DNA of 9,244 bases, taken from Alphaproteobacteria bacterium (GTDB taxonomy: Bacteria; Pseudomonadota; Alphaproteobacteria; Rhodobacterales; Rhodobacteraceae). Positions 1-7,077 of the stretch are shown in pieces. The notes below the pieces were generated by a model. It worked only from the letters and a program-made list of their open reading frames with translations. It was not told the DNA's origin and did not search any database. Position numbers and translations under genes: made by a program. Positions within the stretch are counted from its first letter, which is position 1; every line of letters begins with the position of its first letter. The stretch is taken from NCBI GenBank assembly GCA_024277955.1, contig JAJRUE010000109.1:1-9244 (forward strand), given 5' to 3'.

Positions 1-1158
1 CGAAACCGCCGCCAGGTTCAAGAGCATCGCGAACGGCACCACCAGCGTGCTTTCGGGCACGTTATGGCCGTGGATGTGAAACACAGGGTTGTTCAACCGC
101 GCCGCCGTATCCTGCGTCGCATAGGCGCGCAGCTGCTGGTGATATTCGTCCACCGCCTTGGGGATCACGTCGAAATACATCCGCTTGGCGGTCTGCGGCT
201 TTTGATACATGAAGTAGGACAGGCTTTCGGAACTGGCGTATTTCAGCCAGTCGTCAATTGCGATCCCGTTGCCCGAGGATTTGGAAATCTTCTGCCCGTT
301 CTCGTCCAGAAACAGCTCATAGGTGAACTGCTCGGGCGGGCGGGCGCCCAGCACCCGGCAGATCTTGGAATAGATCTGCGCGGTGGTACCATGTTCCTTG
401 CCGAACATCTCGAAATCCACCCCCAGCGCCGCCCAGCGGGCGCCGAAATCCGGCTTCCACTGGAATTTCACCCGCCCGCCGGTGACCGGCAGCGTGACCT
501 CGGTGCCGTCCTCATCATCGAACGTGATCGTGCCCTCGGCGGCGTTCACCGCTTTCATCGGCACATACAGAACCCGCCCGGTGCTGGGCGAGATCGGCAG
601 GAACGGGCTGTAGGTGGCGCGGCGCTCCTCGCGCAGCGTCGGCAGCATGACCGCCATCAGCTCGTCATACTTCTCCACCGCCAGCAACAGCGTTTCATCG
701 AACGCCCCAGACTTGTAGAACTCGGTGGCCGAGCGGAATTCATACTCGAAACCGAAGGTGTCCAGAAACCGCCGCAGCATCGCGTTGTTATGCGCGCCAA
801 AGCTTTCGTGATCGCCGAACGGGTCGGGCACCGCCGACAAGGGGCGCTGCAGATGTTCGGCCAGCATATCGCGGTTGGGCACGTTGCCGGGCACCTTGCG
901 CAACCCGTCCATGTCGTCGGAAAAACAGATCAGCTTGGTGGGAATGTCCGACAGAACCTCGAAGGCGCGGCGCACCATGGTGGTGCGCGCCACCTCGCCG
1001 AAGGTACCGATATGCGGCAGCCCGCTGGGGCCATAGCCGGTCTCGAACAGCACATAGCCCTTTTCCGGCGGTGCCTTGGCATAGCGTTTGACCAGCTTGC
1101 GCGCTTCCTGAAACGGCCAGGCCTTGGACTTCATCGCAAGCTCACGCAGATCGGACAT
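1..1158 (-). CDS. lysK: Lysyl-tRNA synthetase, class I (N-terminal 386 residues; gene runs off the left edge)
   Basis: Charges tRNA-Lys with lysine in the cytoplasm, using the class I (Rossmann-fold) enzyme found in archaea and in alphaproteobacteria, unrelated to the common class II LysS. The frame opens with MSDLRELAMKSKAWPFQEAR. The HIGH-type signature appears as GPSGLPHIGTFGE, with HIGT at residues 49-52. The KMSKS-type loop appears as KISKSSGN from residue 290. The reading frame is open to base 1, so the carboxy-terminal anticodon-binding part is missing; the family is usually a little over 500 residues. The ATG at 1158 was chosen because the protein begins there in the usual way and an AAGG lies 8 bases upstream. 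The gene is divergent from the TerB-like gene, with 116 bases between the two starts. Identity is firm from both signature motifs. Confidence 0.96.
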   Translation of the reverse strand, partial: MSDLRELAMKSKAWPFQEARKLVKRYAKAPPEKGYVLFETGYGPSGLPHIGTFGEVARTTMVRRAFEVLSDIPTKLICFSDDMDGLRKVPGNVPNRDMLAEHLQRPLSAVPDPFGDHESFGAHNNAMLRRFLDTFGFEYEFRSATEFYKSGAFDETLLLAVEKYDELMAVMLPTLREERRATYSPFLPISPSTGRVLYVPMKAVNAAEGTITFDDEDGTEVTLPVTGGRVKFQWKPDFGARWAALGVDFEMFGKEHGTTAQIYSKICRVLGARPPEQFTYELFLDENGQKISKSSGNGIAIDDWLKYASSESLSYFMYQKPQTAKRMYFDVIPKAVDEYHQQLRAYATQDTAARLNNPVFHIHGHNVPESTLVVPFAMLLNLAAVS

Positions 1159-1160
1159 GG

Positions 1161-1189
1161 TTCAAACCTTCGAATTCGGCCGGTATCTT
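1161..1189 (+). promoter_or_regulatory. Candidate sigma70-type promoter for the TerB-like gene
   Basis: TTCAAA (1161-1166) and TATCTT (1184-1189) are spaced 17 bases apart, and each matches four of six consensus positions. Transcription would begin near 1196, about 80 bases before the TerB-like start. The element lies just outside the lysK start codon, so it would sit within the lysK leader on the other strand. Evidence is pattern only. Confidence 0.28.
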
Positions 1190-1205
1190 GCCCGGCAAGG
1201 CCCTC

Positions 1206-1234
1206 TCCCTATTGCCGCGCGCCCGGCGCGTCAA
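1206..1234 (-). promoter_or_regulatory. Candidate sigma70-type promoter for lysK
   Basis: Read on the minus strand, TTGACG (bases 1229-1234) and TAGGGA (1206-1211) are separated by exactly 17 bases. The -35 box is one base from consensus; the -10 box is poor, as is common in GC-rich alphaproteobacteria. It would give a leader of roughly 40 bases before the lysK ATG. This rests on sequence pattern only. Confidence 0.4.
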
Positions 1235-1274
1235 TATTCTGTCGGCCCGGCCTCATGCAAAGGATTCTTTCGCA

Positions 1275-1694
1275 ATGGAAATTGCCCACCCGCTGACCCC
1301 CGAAGACTGCCTGATCGCCGTGATGGTGGCGATCTCGGCGTCCGACGAAAACATCCGCACGTCGGAACTCGTCACCATCGAGGCCATCGTCAACCACCTG
1401 CCGGTTTTTGCAGGCTATGACGCGGACCGGCTCAAGCTGGTGTCGCAAACCGTTTTCGACCTGTTCGCGGTGGAAGACGGGCTGGACGCGCTCTTTGGGC
1501 TGATCCGGGAAAACCTGCCGGAAAAGCTGAACGAAACGGCGTATGCGCTGGCCTGCGACGTGGCCGCCGCCGACGGCACCCTGCGCGAAGAAGAACTGCG
1601 CCTGCTCGAAGAAATGCGCTACGAGCTGAAGATCGACCGCCTGCACGCCGCCGCCATCGAACGCGGCGCGCGCGCCCGCCACATGACGCTGTAA
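1275..1694 (+). CDS. TerB-like (tellurite resistance TerB family) small protein
   Basis: A 139-residue, highly acidic and predominantly helical protein with no signal peptide or membrane segment, so probably cytoplasmic. It resembles the TerB/TerB-like fold: two helical halves each begin near an acidic loop, seen as SASDENIRTSE (residues 21-31) and AAADGTLREEE (97-107). The second is the A-x-DG-x-x-x-xE pattern typical of these proteins, where acidic side chains are thought to bind metal. The ATG at 1275 is preferred over a TTG at 1188 because AAGGA lies at 1260-1264 and the family begins close to this point. The name 'tellurite resistance' is inherited; solitary TerB-like genes like this one, without terZACDE partners, have no established role. 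It is divergent from lysK and convergent with dacB. Family call is fairly sure, function unknown. Confidence 0.75.
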   Translation: MEIAHPLTPEDCLIAVMVAISASDENIRTSELVTIEAIVNHLPVFAGYDADRLKLVSQTVFDLFAVEDGLDALFGLIRENLPEKLNETAYALACDVAAADGTLREEELRLLEEMRYELKIDRLHAAAIERGARARHMTL

Positions 1695-1705
1695 CCACCC
1701 CCAAG

Positions 1706-1733
1706 CCCCAAGGTTTTTGCAAAAACCTTGGGG
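1706..1733. terminator. Perfect 28-base palindrome, probable bidirectional terminator (first of two)
   Basis: CCCCAAGGTTTTTG is followed directly by its exact reverse complement CAAAAACCTTGGGG, centred between 1719 and 1720. Folded RNA would have a GC base, an A/U upper stem and a T or A tract on either strand. It starts 11 bases after the TerB-like stop and lies between convergent genes, which fits termination from both sides. The last three bases are shared with the next palindrome. Confidence 0.6.
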
Positions 1734-1758
1734 CAAGGCGCTTACAAGCGCCTTGCCC
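1731..1758. terminator. Second GC-rich hairpin overlapping the first palindrome
   Basis: GGGCAAGGCGCTT (1731-1743) and AAGCGCCTTGCCC (1746-1758) are perfect inverted arms of 13 bases around AC; allowing for a realistic loop, the stem is GGGCAAGGCGC with GCGCCTTGCCC. It overlaps the first palindrome by GGG, so the two hairpins cannot both form fully. It sits about 50 bases beyond the dacB stop. There is no T tract of its own, so its role as a terminator is inferred from position. Confidence 0.45.
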
Positions 1759-1807
1759 GCGCCCGGCACCAGCGTTGCCCCCGGCCCCCAACCCATCGGT
1801 CTTGACC

Positions 1808-3328
1808 CTAACCGTAGATCTCGGCCCAGCGGTTCAACAGCGCCCATTGCATCCGGTGCGCGCGCCGGTTCCAGCCACGCGCCCCCGGCGGGCGTTCCCG
1901 GTCGGCGCGCCGGATCAGCCGACGGCGCGCCATGTCCGCCGAAAACATCGCAAAAACCAGGGTCCGCCCGCTGCCGCCGCTGCCTGCGCCGCCGGTATCC
2001 AGAAACCCCGCCAGACCACTGACGAAATTCAGTGTCCCGGTCTTGGCGCGCAGCCCGTAGGGGCTGTCGGGCGCCAGGTTGCCGTCGGAATCGCGCATCT
2101 TCATCGGCTTGAGGATCGACGCCAGCGTGCTGTCCGGCCCGGTGCGCAACAGCGCCGCGACCATGTCGGATGGGGCCAGCCGCGACCGGTCGCTCAGCCC
2201 GGAATGGTCCACCAGCCGCGGCTTGCGCAGCCCCATCTCGCGCCTGAGCCAGTCCGACATCTCGGCCGCCGACCCCGACAGGTCGCGCACCCGCCGGCCG
2301 CGGGCGATCGTCGCGCTCAGCCCGGTCACCTCGGCGGTCAGGTTCACCGAATGCAGCAGCATTTTTTCCAGAATCAGCCGCAGCGGAGCGCTTTCCCGGC
2401 GCACCAGCACCGCGCCGCGCACCGTGCCGCTGATCGCCACCGCCGCCGGCAGCACCAGGCCTTGGGCGCGGGCCAACGTCTGAAACACCTCGCCGGCATA
2501 CAGCGCCGGGTGGCGCACCGGCAGCCAGCGGCTACCGCCCTTGCCCAGCGCCGCCTTGGCGACGGTCCAGTTTTCCTGCCCGCCGCTGGCGGAAAACGTG
2601 TAGACGGGTGAACGCCGGTCGACGATCTGCATCCGCGCCAGCGCCACCTCGGGGCGGTATTTGGCGGTGCGCGCATCCATCGTCACGTTCCAGCCCGCGC
2701 CTGCGCGTTTCCACTCGAAATGCACCCGGTTCAGGTTCAGGTTCAGCCCCGACACCGCCGGGTTGTAGCCCAGATGATCCGGCTGGTCCGCATCGATGCG
2801 CGCGATCTGCGGCAACGGCCCGCTGCTGACCACGAACCGCCCCGCGACCTCGCGCACGCCCGCCGCCTTGAGCCGGGCCGCCATTTCGGCCAGCGCCGTG
2901 GTGTCCAGCAACGGATCGCCGCCCCCCACCAGCACCAGATCGCCCTCGATGCGCCCCGACACCAGCGGCCCCGTGGCCACCAGCCGGGTGACAAAGCGAT
3001 GCGTCGGGCCCAGCGCGTCCAGCGCATATTGCGCGGTCAGCGCCTTGGCGACGCTCGCCGGCGGCCGGGCCAGCAACGGGTTGTGCGATTCCAGAACCTG
3101 CCCGGTCGCGGCATCGGCCACGACATAGCCCATCTTGCCGCCCAGCCTGGCCTTGGCGATGGTCTCTTGCGCGCCGGGCACCCCGGTAACCGCCAGGACG
3201 CGGGCGCGCGCCAGCGGCCGCAAGGACCGTTCCGGAGCGCCTGCGAGAACGCCCTGACCGGCGCTTGCCAGCACCCCTCCTGCCAATACCGCGCGGCGCG
3301 ATATCGTGCCGCTTTTCCTGCCCTTCAT
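1808..3328 (-). CDS. dacB: D-alanyl-D-alanine carboxypeptidase/endopeptidase, PBP4 family (peptidase S13)
   Basis: A 506-residue penicillin-binding protein that trims terminal D-alanine and cuts D-Ala-mDAP cross-links of peptidoglycan in the periplasm. All three serine-transferase motifs are present: SVAK (Ser92 nucleophile, Lys95), SVN (327-329) and KTG (429-431). The PBP4-type stretches GDLVLVGGGDPLLD (about 129-142) and VDHSGLSDRSRL flank them. The amino end carries a twin-arginine-like signal, SRRAVLAGG (residues 10-18), followed by a hydrophobic run and an Ala-rich cleavage region near residue 30. The ATG at 3328 was chosen because it places that signal correctly, though no strong ribosome site precedes it. 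A Gly/Ser-rich insert (TGGAGSGGSG, 445-454) follows the KTG strand. nadD lies 135 bases upstream on the same strand, possibly co-transcribed; I see nothing notable in that gap. E. coli PBP4 is slightly shorter. Confidence 0.93.
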   Translation of the reverse strand: MKGRKSGTISRRAVLAGGVLASAGQGVLAGAPERSLRPLARARVLAVTGVPGAQETIAKARLGGKMGYVVADAATGQVLESHNPLLARPPASVAKALTAQYALDALGPTHRFVTRLVATGPLVSGRIEGDLVLVGGGDPLLDTTALAEMAARLKAAGVREVAGRFVVSSGPLPQIARIDADQPDHLGYNPAVSGLNLNLNRVHFEWKRAGAGWNVTMDARTAKYRPEVALARMQIVDRRSPVYTFSASGGQENWTVAKAALGKGGSRWLPVRHPALYAGEVFQTLARAQGLVLPAAVAISGTVRGAVLVRRESAPLRLILEKMLLHSVNLTAEVTGLSATIARGRRVRDLSGSAAEMSDWLRREMGLRKPRLVDHSGLSDRSRLAPSDMVAALLRTGPDSTLASILKPMKMRDSDGNLAPDSPYGLRAKTGTLNFVSGLAGFLDTGGAGSGGSGRTLVFAMFSADMARRRLIRRADRERPPGARGWNRRAHRMQWALLNRWAEIYG

Positions 3329-3463
3329 GGCAACCGTGTTACCCGCGACGGCGCGCCGCGCGCAACCCCGTCCACCCCGGCCAGCCGGGATTTGCGCAGC
3401 CTGTGCCACCGATGCCGCGCCACCGGCCCGCCACGCACCCAAGCCAAGCACCCGGCGCCCGGC

Positions 3464-4069
3464 TCAGCCCGTCCGCGGCCAGCCGCCGCCTTCACGAATG
3501 CGGCTCGACGACACGTCGCGCATCGGCAGGTTGACGAAACACCAGGCCGGCGGGTCGGAACGCGCCAGCAAGGCGGCTTCGCGGCCCCGCAGCCGGTAGC
3601 GTTCATAGCGCACCGCCGCCGGCGACAGCCGCGCCGAGATCCTGTCCCCCGGCCGCGCCAGCACGCCCACGGGCACGTTTTCCATGATCCACTGCCAGTC
3701 CTGCCAGCGGTGGAAACTGGCCAGATTGTCGGCCCCCATCAGCCAGACGAACCGCACCCGCGGATGCCGCCCCATCAACGCCCTGAGCGTGCGCGCGGTG
3801 TATTTCGTGCCGATACGCGCCTCGAAATCGGAGATCTTGACGCGCGGGTGCTGCATCACCTCGCGCGCCGCCGCCATGCGCGTGGCCAGCGGCGCCGGGC
3901 CATGCGCCTTGAGCGGGTTGCCCGGGCTCACCAGCCACCAGACCTGGTCCAGCCGGAACCGCTTGAGCGCCTCGAGCGTGATATGCACATGCCCCGCATG
4001 GGCCGGATCGAACGACCCGCCCAACAGGCCCACCGCCTGCCCCGCCCGTGCCAATGGCAATCCGTCCAC
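3464..4069 (-). CDS. nadD: Nicotinate-nucleotide adenylyltransferase
   Basis: A 201-residue cytoplasmic enzyme that joins ATP and nicotinate mononucleotide to give deamido-NAD, the penultimate step of NAD synthesis. The nucleotidyltransferase signature is intact: GGSFDPAHAGH at residues 17-27, with the HxGH-type histidines, and the late SSSRIR motif at 187-192, equivalent to the family's ISSTxIR. The region WLMGADNLASFHRWQDW (109-125) is also characteristic of NadD. Length matches the family. No ATG fits the amino end; the GTG at 4069 is chosen because GGGAGG lies six bases upstream and the first strand of the fold follows about a dozen residues later. The frame stays open far upstream to 4768, but that part is antisense to nitrile hydratase and is not coding. 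It is divergent from the hydratase operon and upstream of dacB. Confidence 0.94.
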   Translation of the reverse strand: MDGLPLARAGQAVGLLGGSFDPAHAGHVHITLEALKRFRLDQVWWLVSPGNPLKAHGPAPLATRMAAAREVMQHPRVKISDFEARIGTKYTARTLRALMGRHPRVRFVWLMGADNLASFHRWQDWQWIMENVPVGVLARPGDRISARLSPAAVRYERYRLRGREAALLARSDPPAWCFVNLPMRDVSSSRIREGGGWPRTG

Positions 4070-4075
4070 CGCGCG

Positions 4076-4081
4076 CCTCCC
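4076..4081 (-). promoter_or_regulatory. Ribosome binding site that sets the nadD GTG start
   Basis: On the minus strand GGGAGG precedes GTG (4067-4069) with a six-base spacer. This decides a non-ATG start in a frame that otherwise runs open for another 700 bases. Confidence 0.6.
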
Positions 4082-4125
4082 GGCCCCAAACCTCCCCTTT
4101 GAACGGCGGCGCAGGCGGCAAGTCA

Positions 4126-4184
4126 ATCCCCGCCGGCCGATCCCCGCCTGTCCGCCGCCCGTGCGCCCCCACCGATCCCCGCCT
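4126..4184. repeat. Short direct repeats in the nadD/nitrile hydratase divergent region
   Basis: ATCCCCGCC occurs three times, starting at 4126, 4140 and 4175. The last two belong to a longer 13-base identity, CCGATCCCCGCCT, at 4137-4149 and 4172-4184. They lie between the divergent nadD and hydratase alpha starts, where a regulator could bind, but the region is C-rich and the repeats may have no function. I see no convincing -35/-10 pair for the operon in this 162-base gap. Confidence 0.35.
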
Positions 4185-4231
4185 TGATCCAACCCGCGTT
4201 TCGGGCCACCTTCACCCCAAAGGGGGCGCCG

Positions 4232-4882
4232 ATGACCAAATTCGATTCCGACGAAGCCGCGAAAGTCCACCAGCAGCTGCACCACGCCCTGCCCAGCGAT
4301 CCGGCGCTGCGCGTCAAGGCGCTGGAAAGCCTGGTGGTGGAACGCGGCATGGTGGCGCCCGAAACCCTCGACACCTGGGTCGAGGCCTATTCCGAACACA
4401 TCGGCCCCAAGCGCGGGGCCGAAATGGTGGCGCGCAGCTGGCTGGATGCGGATTTCCGCGCCCGCCTGCTGCGCGACACCGCGGCCGTGGCCGAAGAGCT
4501 GGGCTTTCAGGGCCACGCCTCGGCCCACCTCAAGGCGGTGGAAAACAGCGCCACCGTGCACAACGTCGTGGTCTGCACGCTGTGTTCCTGCTACCCGTTT
4601 TCGATCCTGGGCATGTCGCCAAGCTGGTACAAGAGCGCCGCCTACCGGTCGCGCATCGTGCGCGAACCGCGCAAGGTGCTGGCCGAATTCGGCGTCGAGC
4701 TGCCCGAAGATGTCGCCGTGCGGGTCTGGGATTCGACCGCGGAACTGCGCTACCTGGTGGTGCCCCAACGCCCCGCCGGCACCGAAGGCTGGGGCCTCGA
4801 ACAGCTCACCGCGCTGGTCAGCCGCAACGCGATGATCGGCACCGAACGCGATCTTTCGCGCCGCGTTCAGGGGGCGGGCTGA
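4232..4882 (+). CDS. nthA: Nitrile hydratase, alpha subunit, cobalt type
   Basis: The metal-bearing subunit of nitrile hydratase, which hydrates nitriles to amides in the cytoplasm as an alpha-beta heterodimer or its multimer. It has 216 residues, a normal length. The metal claw is VCTLCSC: Cys115, Cys118, Ser119 and Cys120. Threonine in CTLC marks the Co(III) class, whereas iron enzymes usually have CSLC. Downstream, SWYKSAAYRSRIVREPRKVL (131-150) and the RVWDSTAELRYLVVPQRPAG region are typical of the family. The residue after CYP is Phe123, where many family members have tryptophan. The ATG at 4232 is preferred over a TTG at 4184 because AAGGGGG lies upstream and family proteins begin near here. 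Its stop codon shares one base with the beta start, implying translational coupling. Confidence 0.95.
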   Translation: MTKFDSDEAAKVHQQLHHALPSDPALRVKALESLVVERGMVAPETLDTWVEAYSEHIGPKRGAEMVARSWLDADFRARLLRDTAAVAEELGFQGHASAHLKAVENSATVHNVVVCTLCSCYPFSILGMSPSWYKSAAYRSRIVREPRKVLAEFGVELPEDVAVRVWDSTAELRYLVVPQRPAGTEGWGLEQLTALVSRNAMIGTERDLSRRVQGAG

Positions 4883-5544
4883 TGGACACGATCCACGATC
4901 TTGGCGGCATGCAGGGCTTTGGGGCGGTGGATGTGCGCGAAACCGAGGAACCCTTCCACCACACCTGGGAAGCGCGCATGTGGGCGATCGCGCGCAACGC
5001 CCGCCCGCCGGACTGGACCATCGACTGGTGGCGGCACATGCGCGAACGCATCGACCCGGTGGACTACCTGACGCGGCCCTATTTCGACAGCTGGATGCAA
5101 ACCTTTGCCTGCGGCTACATCACCTCGGGCCTGTTCACGCTGGACGAAATCGCCTCTGGCCACACCGACGAAAAACACCCGCCGCCACCCGGCGAAACCC
5201 TTTCCCAGATACTCGAACGCGCCCGCGCCGAGGCCCTCAGCTTTGAAGCCGCCGCGCCGGCGCCGCCCCGTTTCGCCCCCGGTGACCGGGTGCGCGCCAT
5301 CGCCAACCCGCCGCTGGGGCGTGACCACCACACCCGCCTGCCGCGCTACGTGCGCGCGCGTCTCGGCACGATCCACGCCCACTGGGGCAGCCACGTCTTT
5401 GCCGACCTGGCCGCGCGCGGCACCCACCAAGGCCAGCACATCTATTCGGTGCGCTTCGAGGCGTGCGAACTTTGGGGTGGTGACGCGGATGCGCGCGACG
5501 CCGTCCACCTCGATTTGTGGGAGAGCTACCTTGAACCCGCCTGA
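4882..5544 (+). CDS. nthB: Nitrile hydratase, beta subunit
   Basis: The partner subunit that closes the active site of nitrile hydratase and supplies arginines that hydrogen-bond to the oxidised claw cysteines. The 220-residue protein starts with the hallmark MDTIHDLGGMQGFG and has both expected parts: a helical amino domain containing MRERIDPVDYLTRPYFDSW (53-71) and an SH3-like barrel from about residue 130 (FAPGDRVRA, HTRLPRYVRARLG, IYSVRFEACELWG, DLWESYLEP). Arg56 and Arg152 are good candidates for the two conserved active-site arginines, judged by motif position only. The linker between domains is Ala/Pro-rich. The start ATG overlaps the alpha stop by one base, and its own end overlaps the accessory gene by 14 bases. 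It is an unsplit beta subunit, which argues against thiocyanate hydrolase, where this part is two genes. Confidence 0.95.
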   Translation: MDTIHDLGGMQGFGAVDVRETEEPFHHTWEARMWAIARNARPPDWTIDWWRHMRERIDPVDYLTRPYFDSWMQTFACGYITSGLFTLDEIASGHTDEKHPPPPGETLSQILERARAEALSFEAAAPAPPRFAPGDRVRAIANPPLGRDHHTRLPRYVRARLGTIHAHWGSHVFADLAARGTHQGQHIYSVRFEACELWGGDADARDAVHLDLWESYLEPA

Positions 5545-5881
5545 CCCCCTTGCCCCTCTTGCCGGCGATACCGGCCCGGTTTTCGACGAACCCTGGCACG
5601 CCCAGGTGCTGGCGCTTGCCGACGCGATGGTGCAGGCCGGCCATTTCAGCGCCAGCGACTGGGCCGAGGCATTGGGCGCCGCCCGCAGCGCCGCCGAAAC
5701 GCGCGGCGATCCCGACACCGTCGAAACCTACTACCTGTGCGCGGTGGAAGCGTTGGAAGGGTTGGTGGCGGGCAACACGGCAATCTCGGGCGACGCGCTG
5801 AGGGACCGCAAGGACGCCTGGGCGCGCGCCTACCTGGCCACGCCGCACGGCAAACCGGTCAAGCTGGAGGCGGGCGGCTGA
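5531..5881 (+). CDS. Nitrile hydratase accessory (activator, P14K-like) protein
   Basis: A 116-residue homologue of the amino-terminal half of the beta subunit. Such proteins accompany nitrile hydratase alpha and help insert cobalt and oxidise the claw cysteines, working as a temporary partner of alpha (family knowledge). Visible hallmarks are FDEPWHAQVLALADAM, YYLCAVEALEGLV and the carboxy-terminal RKDAWARAYLATPHGKPVKL. No ATG is available before the first conserved motif, so the TTG at 5531 is proposed; it is preceded by GGGAGAG and starts inside the last codons of beta. The first in-frame ATG, at 5626, would remove the FDEPW motif. It is the last gene of the three-gene operon. The start codon is less certain than the identity. 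Confidence 0.88.
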   Translation: MNPPDPLAPLAGDTGPVFDEPWHAQVLALADAMVQAGHFSASDWAEALGAARSAAETRGDPDTVETYYLCAVEALEGLVAGNTAISGDALRDRKDAWARAYLATPHGKPVKLEAGG

Positions 5882-5893
5882 CAGGGATTGCGC

Positions 5894-5937
5894 CGCGGGC
5901 TGCGCCCGCGTCGCGATGCCTCCGGCGGGGATATTTT
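5894..5937 (+). terminator. Hairpins ending the nitrile hydratase operon
   Basis: Thirteen bases after the accessory stop, CGCGGGC (5894-5900) pairs with GCCCGCG (5904-5910) around TGC. A second small stem, CCTCC (5919-5923) with GGGG (5927-5930), is followed by ATATTTT, as in a factor-independent terminator. The convergent aldo/keto reductase ends at 5961, so termination here would keep the two transcripts apart. The T tract is short and interrupted. Confidence 0.45.
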
Positions 5938-5956
5938 CGGACAGAAGAAGCCGAAG
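5915..5956 (+). repeat. Rhodobacterales-type dispersed intergenic element
   Basis: The segment GATGCCTCCGGCGGGGATAT, then TTTCGGACAGAAGAAG, resembles a short sequence (GCCTCCGGCGGGGATATTT...CAGAAGAAG) that I recognise as recurring just after genes in Roseobacter and Rhodobacter relatives. There is only one copy in this window, so its repetitive nature cannot be shown here. It includes the small stem counted as part of the terminator. Confidence 0.4.
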
Positions 5957-5960
5957 GGGG

Positions 5961-7028
<1,068 letters not shown>

Positions 7029-7033
7029 GGCAT

Positions 7034-7039
7034 TCTCCT
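7034..7039 (-). promoter_or_regulatory. Ribosome binding site of the aldo/keto reductase
   Basis: AGGAGA on the minus strand, five bases before the ATG at 7028. It decides the start against the longer open frame to 7121, which would overlap the end of the upstream gene. Confidence 0.6.
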
Positions 7040-7077
7040 GGCTGGCTCGCCGCCATGTTGCGCCAACGCGCCCCGGC

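Noticed and set aside
1188..1274. Longer start (TTG at 1188) for the TerB-like protein
   Set aside because: The added 29 residues do not resemble the family and would cover the promoter region; AAGGA supports the ATG at 1275.
3329..3451. Forty-one residue upstream extension of dacB
   Set aside because: It would bury the twin-arginine signal in the interior of the protein; the ATG at 3328 places it at the amino end.
2720..4102. Long plus-strand open frame (460 codons) across dacB and nadD
   Set aside because: It is antisense to two genes with clear motifs, is rich in Arg, His and Pro as expected for the shadow of GC-rich codons, and resembles no family.
4070..4768. Upstream extension of the nadD frame
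   Set aside because: The extension is antisense to nitrile hydratase alpha; NadD homologues start near the GTG at 4069, which has its own ribosome site.
4867..5718. Minus-strand open frame (283 codons) opposite nitrile hydratase beta and activator
   Set aside because: Antisense to recognisable genes; low-complexity composition and no domain signature.
4232..5881. Thiocyanate hydrolase instead of nitrile hydratase
   Set aside because: Thiocyanate hydrolase splits the beta part into two genes and has arginine after the claw; here beta is a single full-length protein with the MDTIHDLGGMQGFG start and a separate activator.
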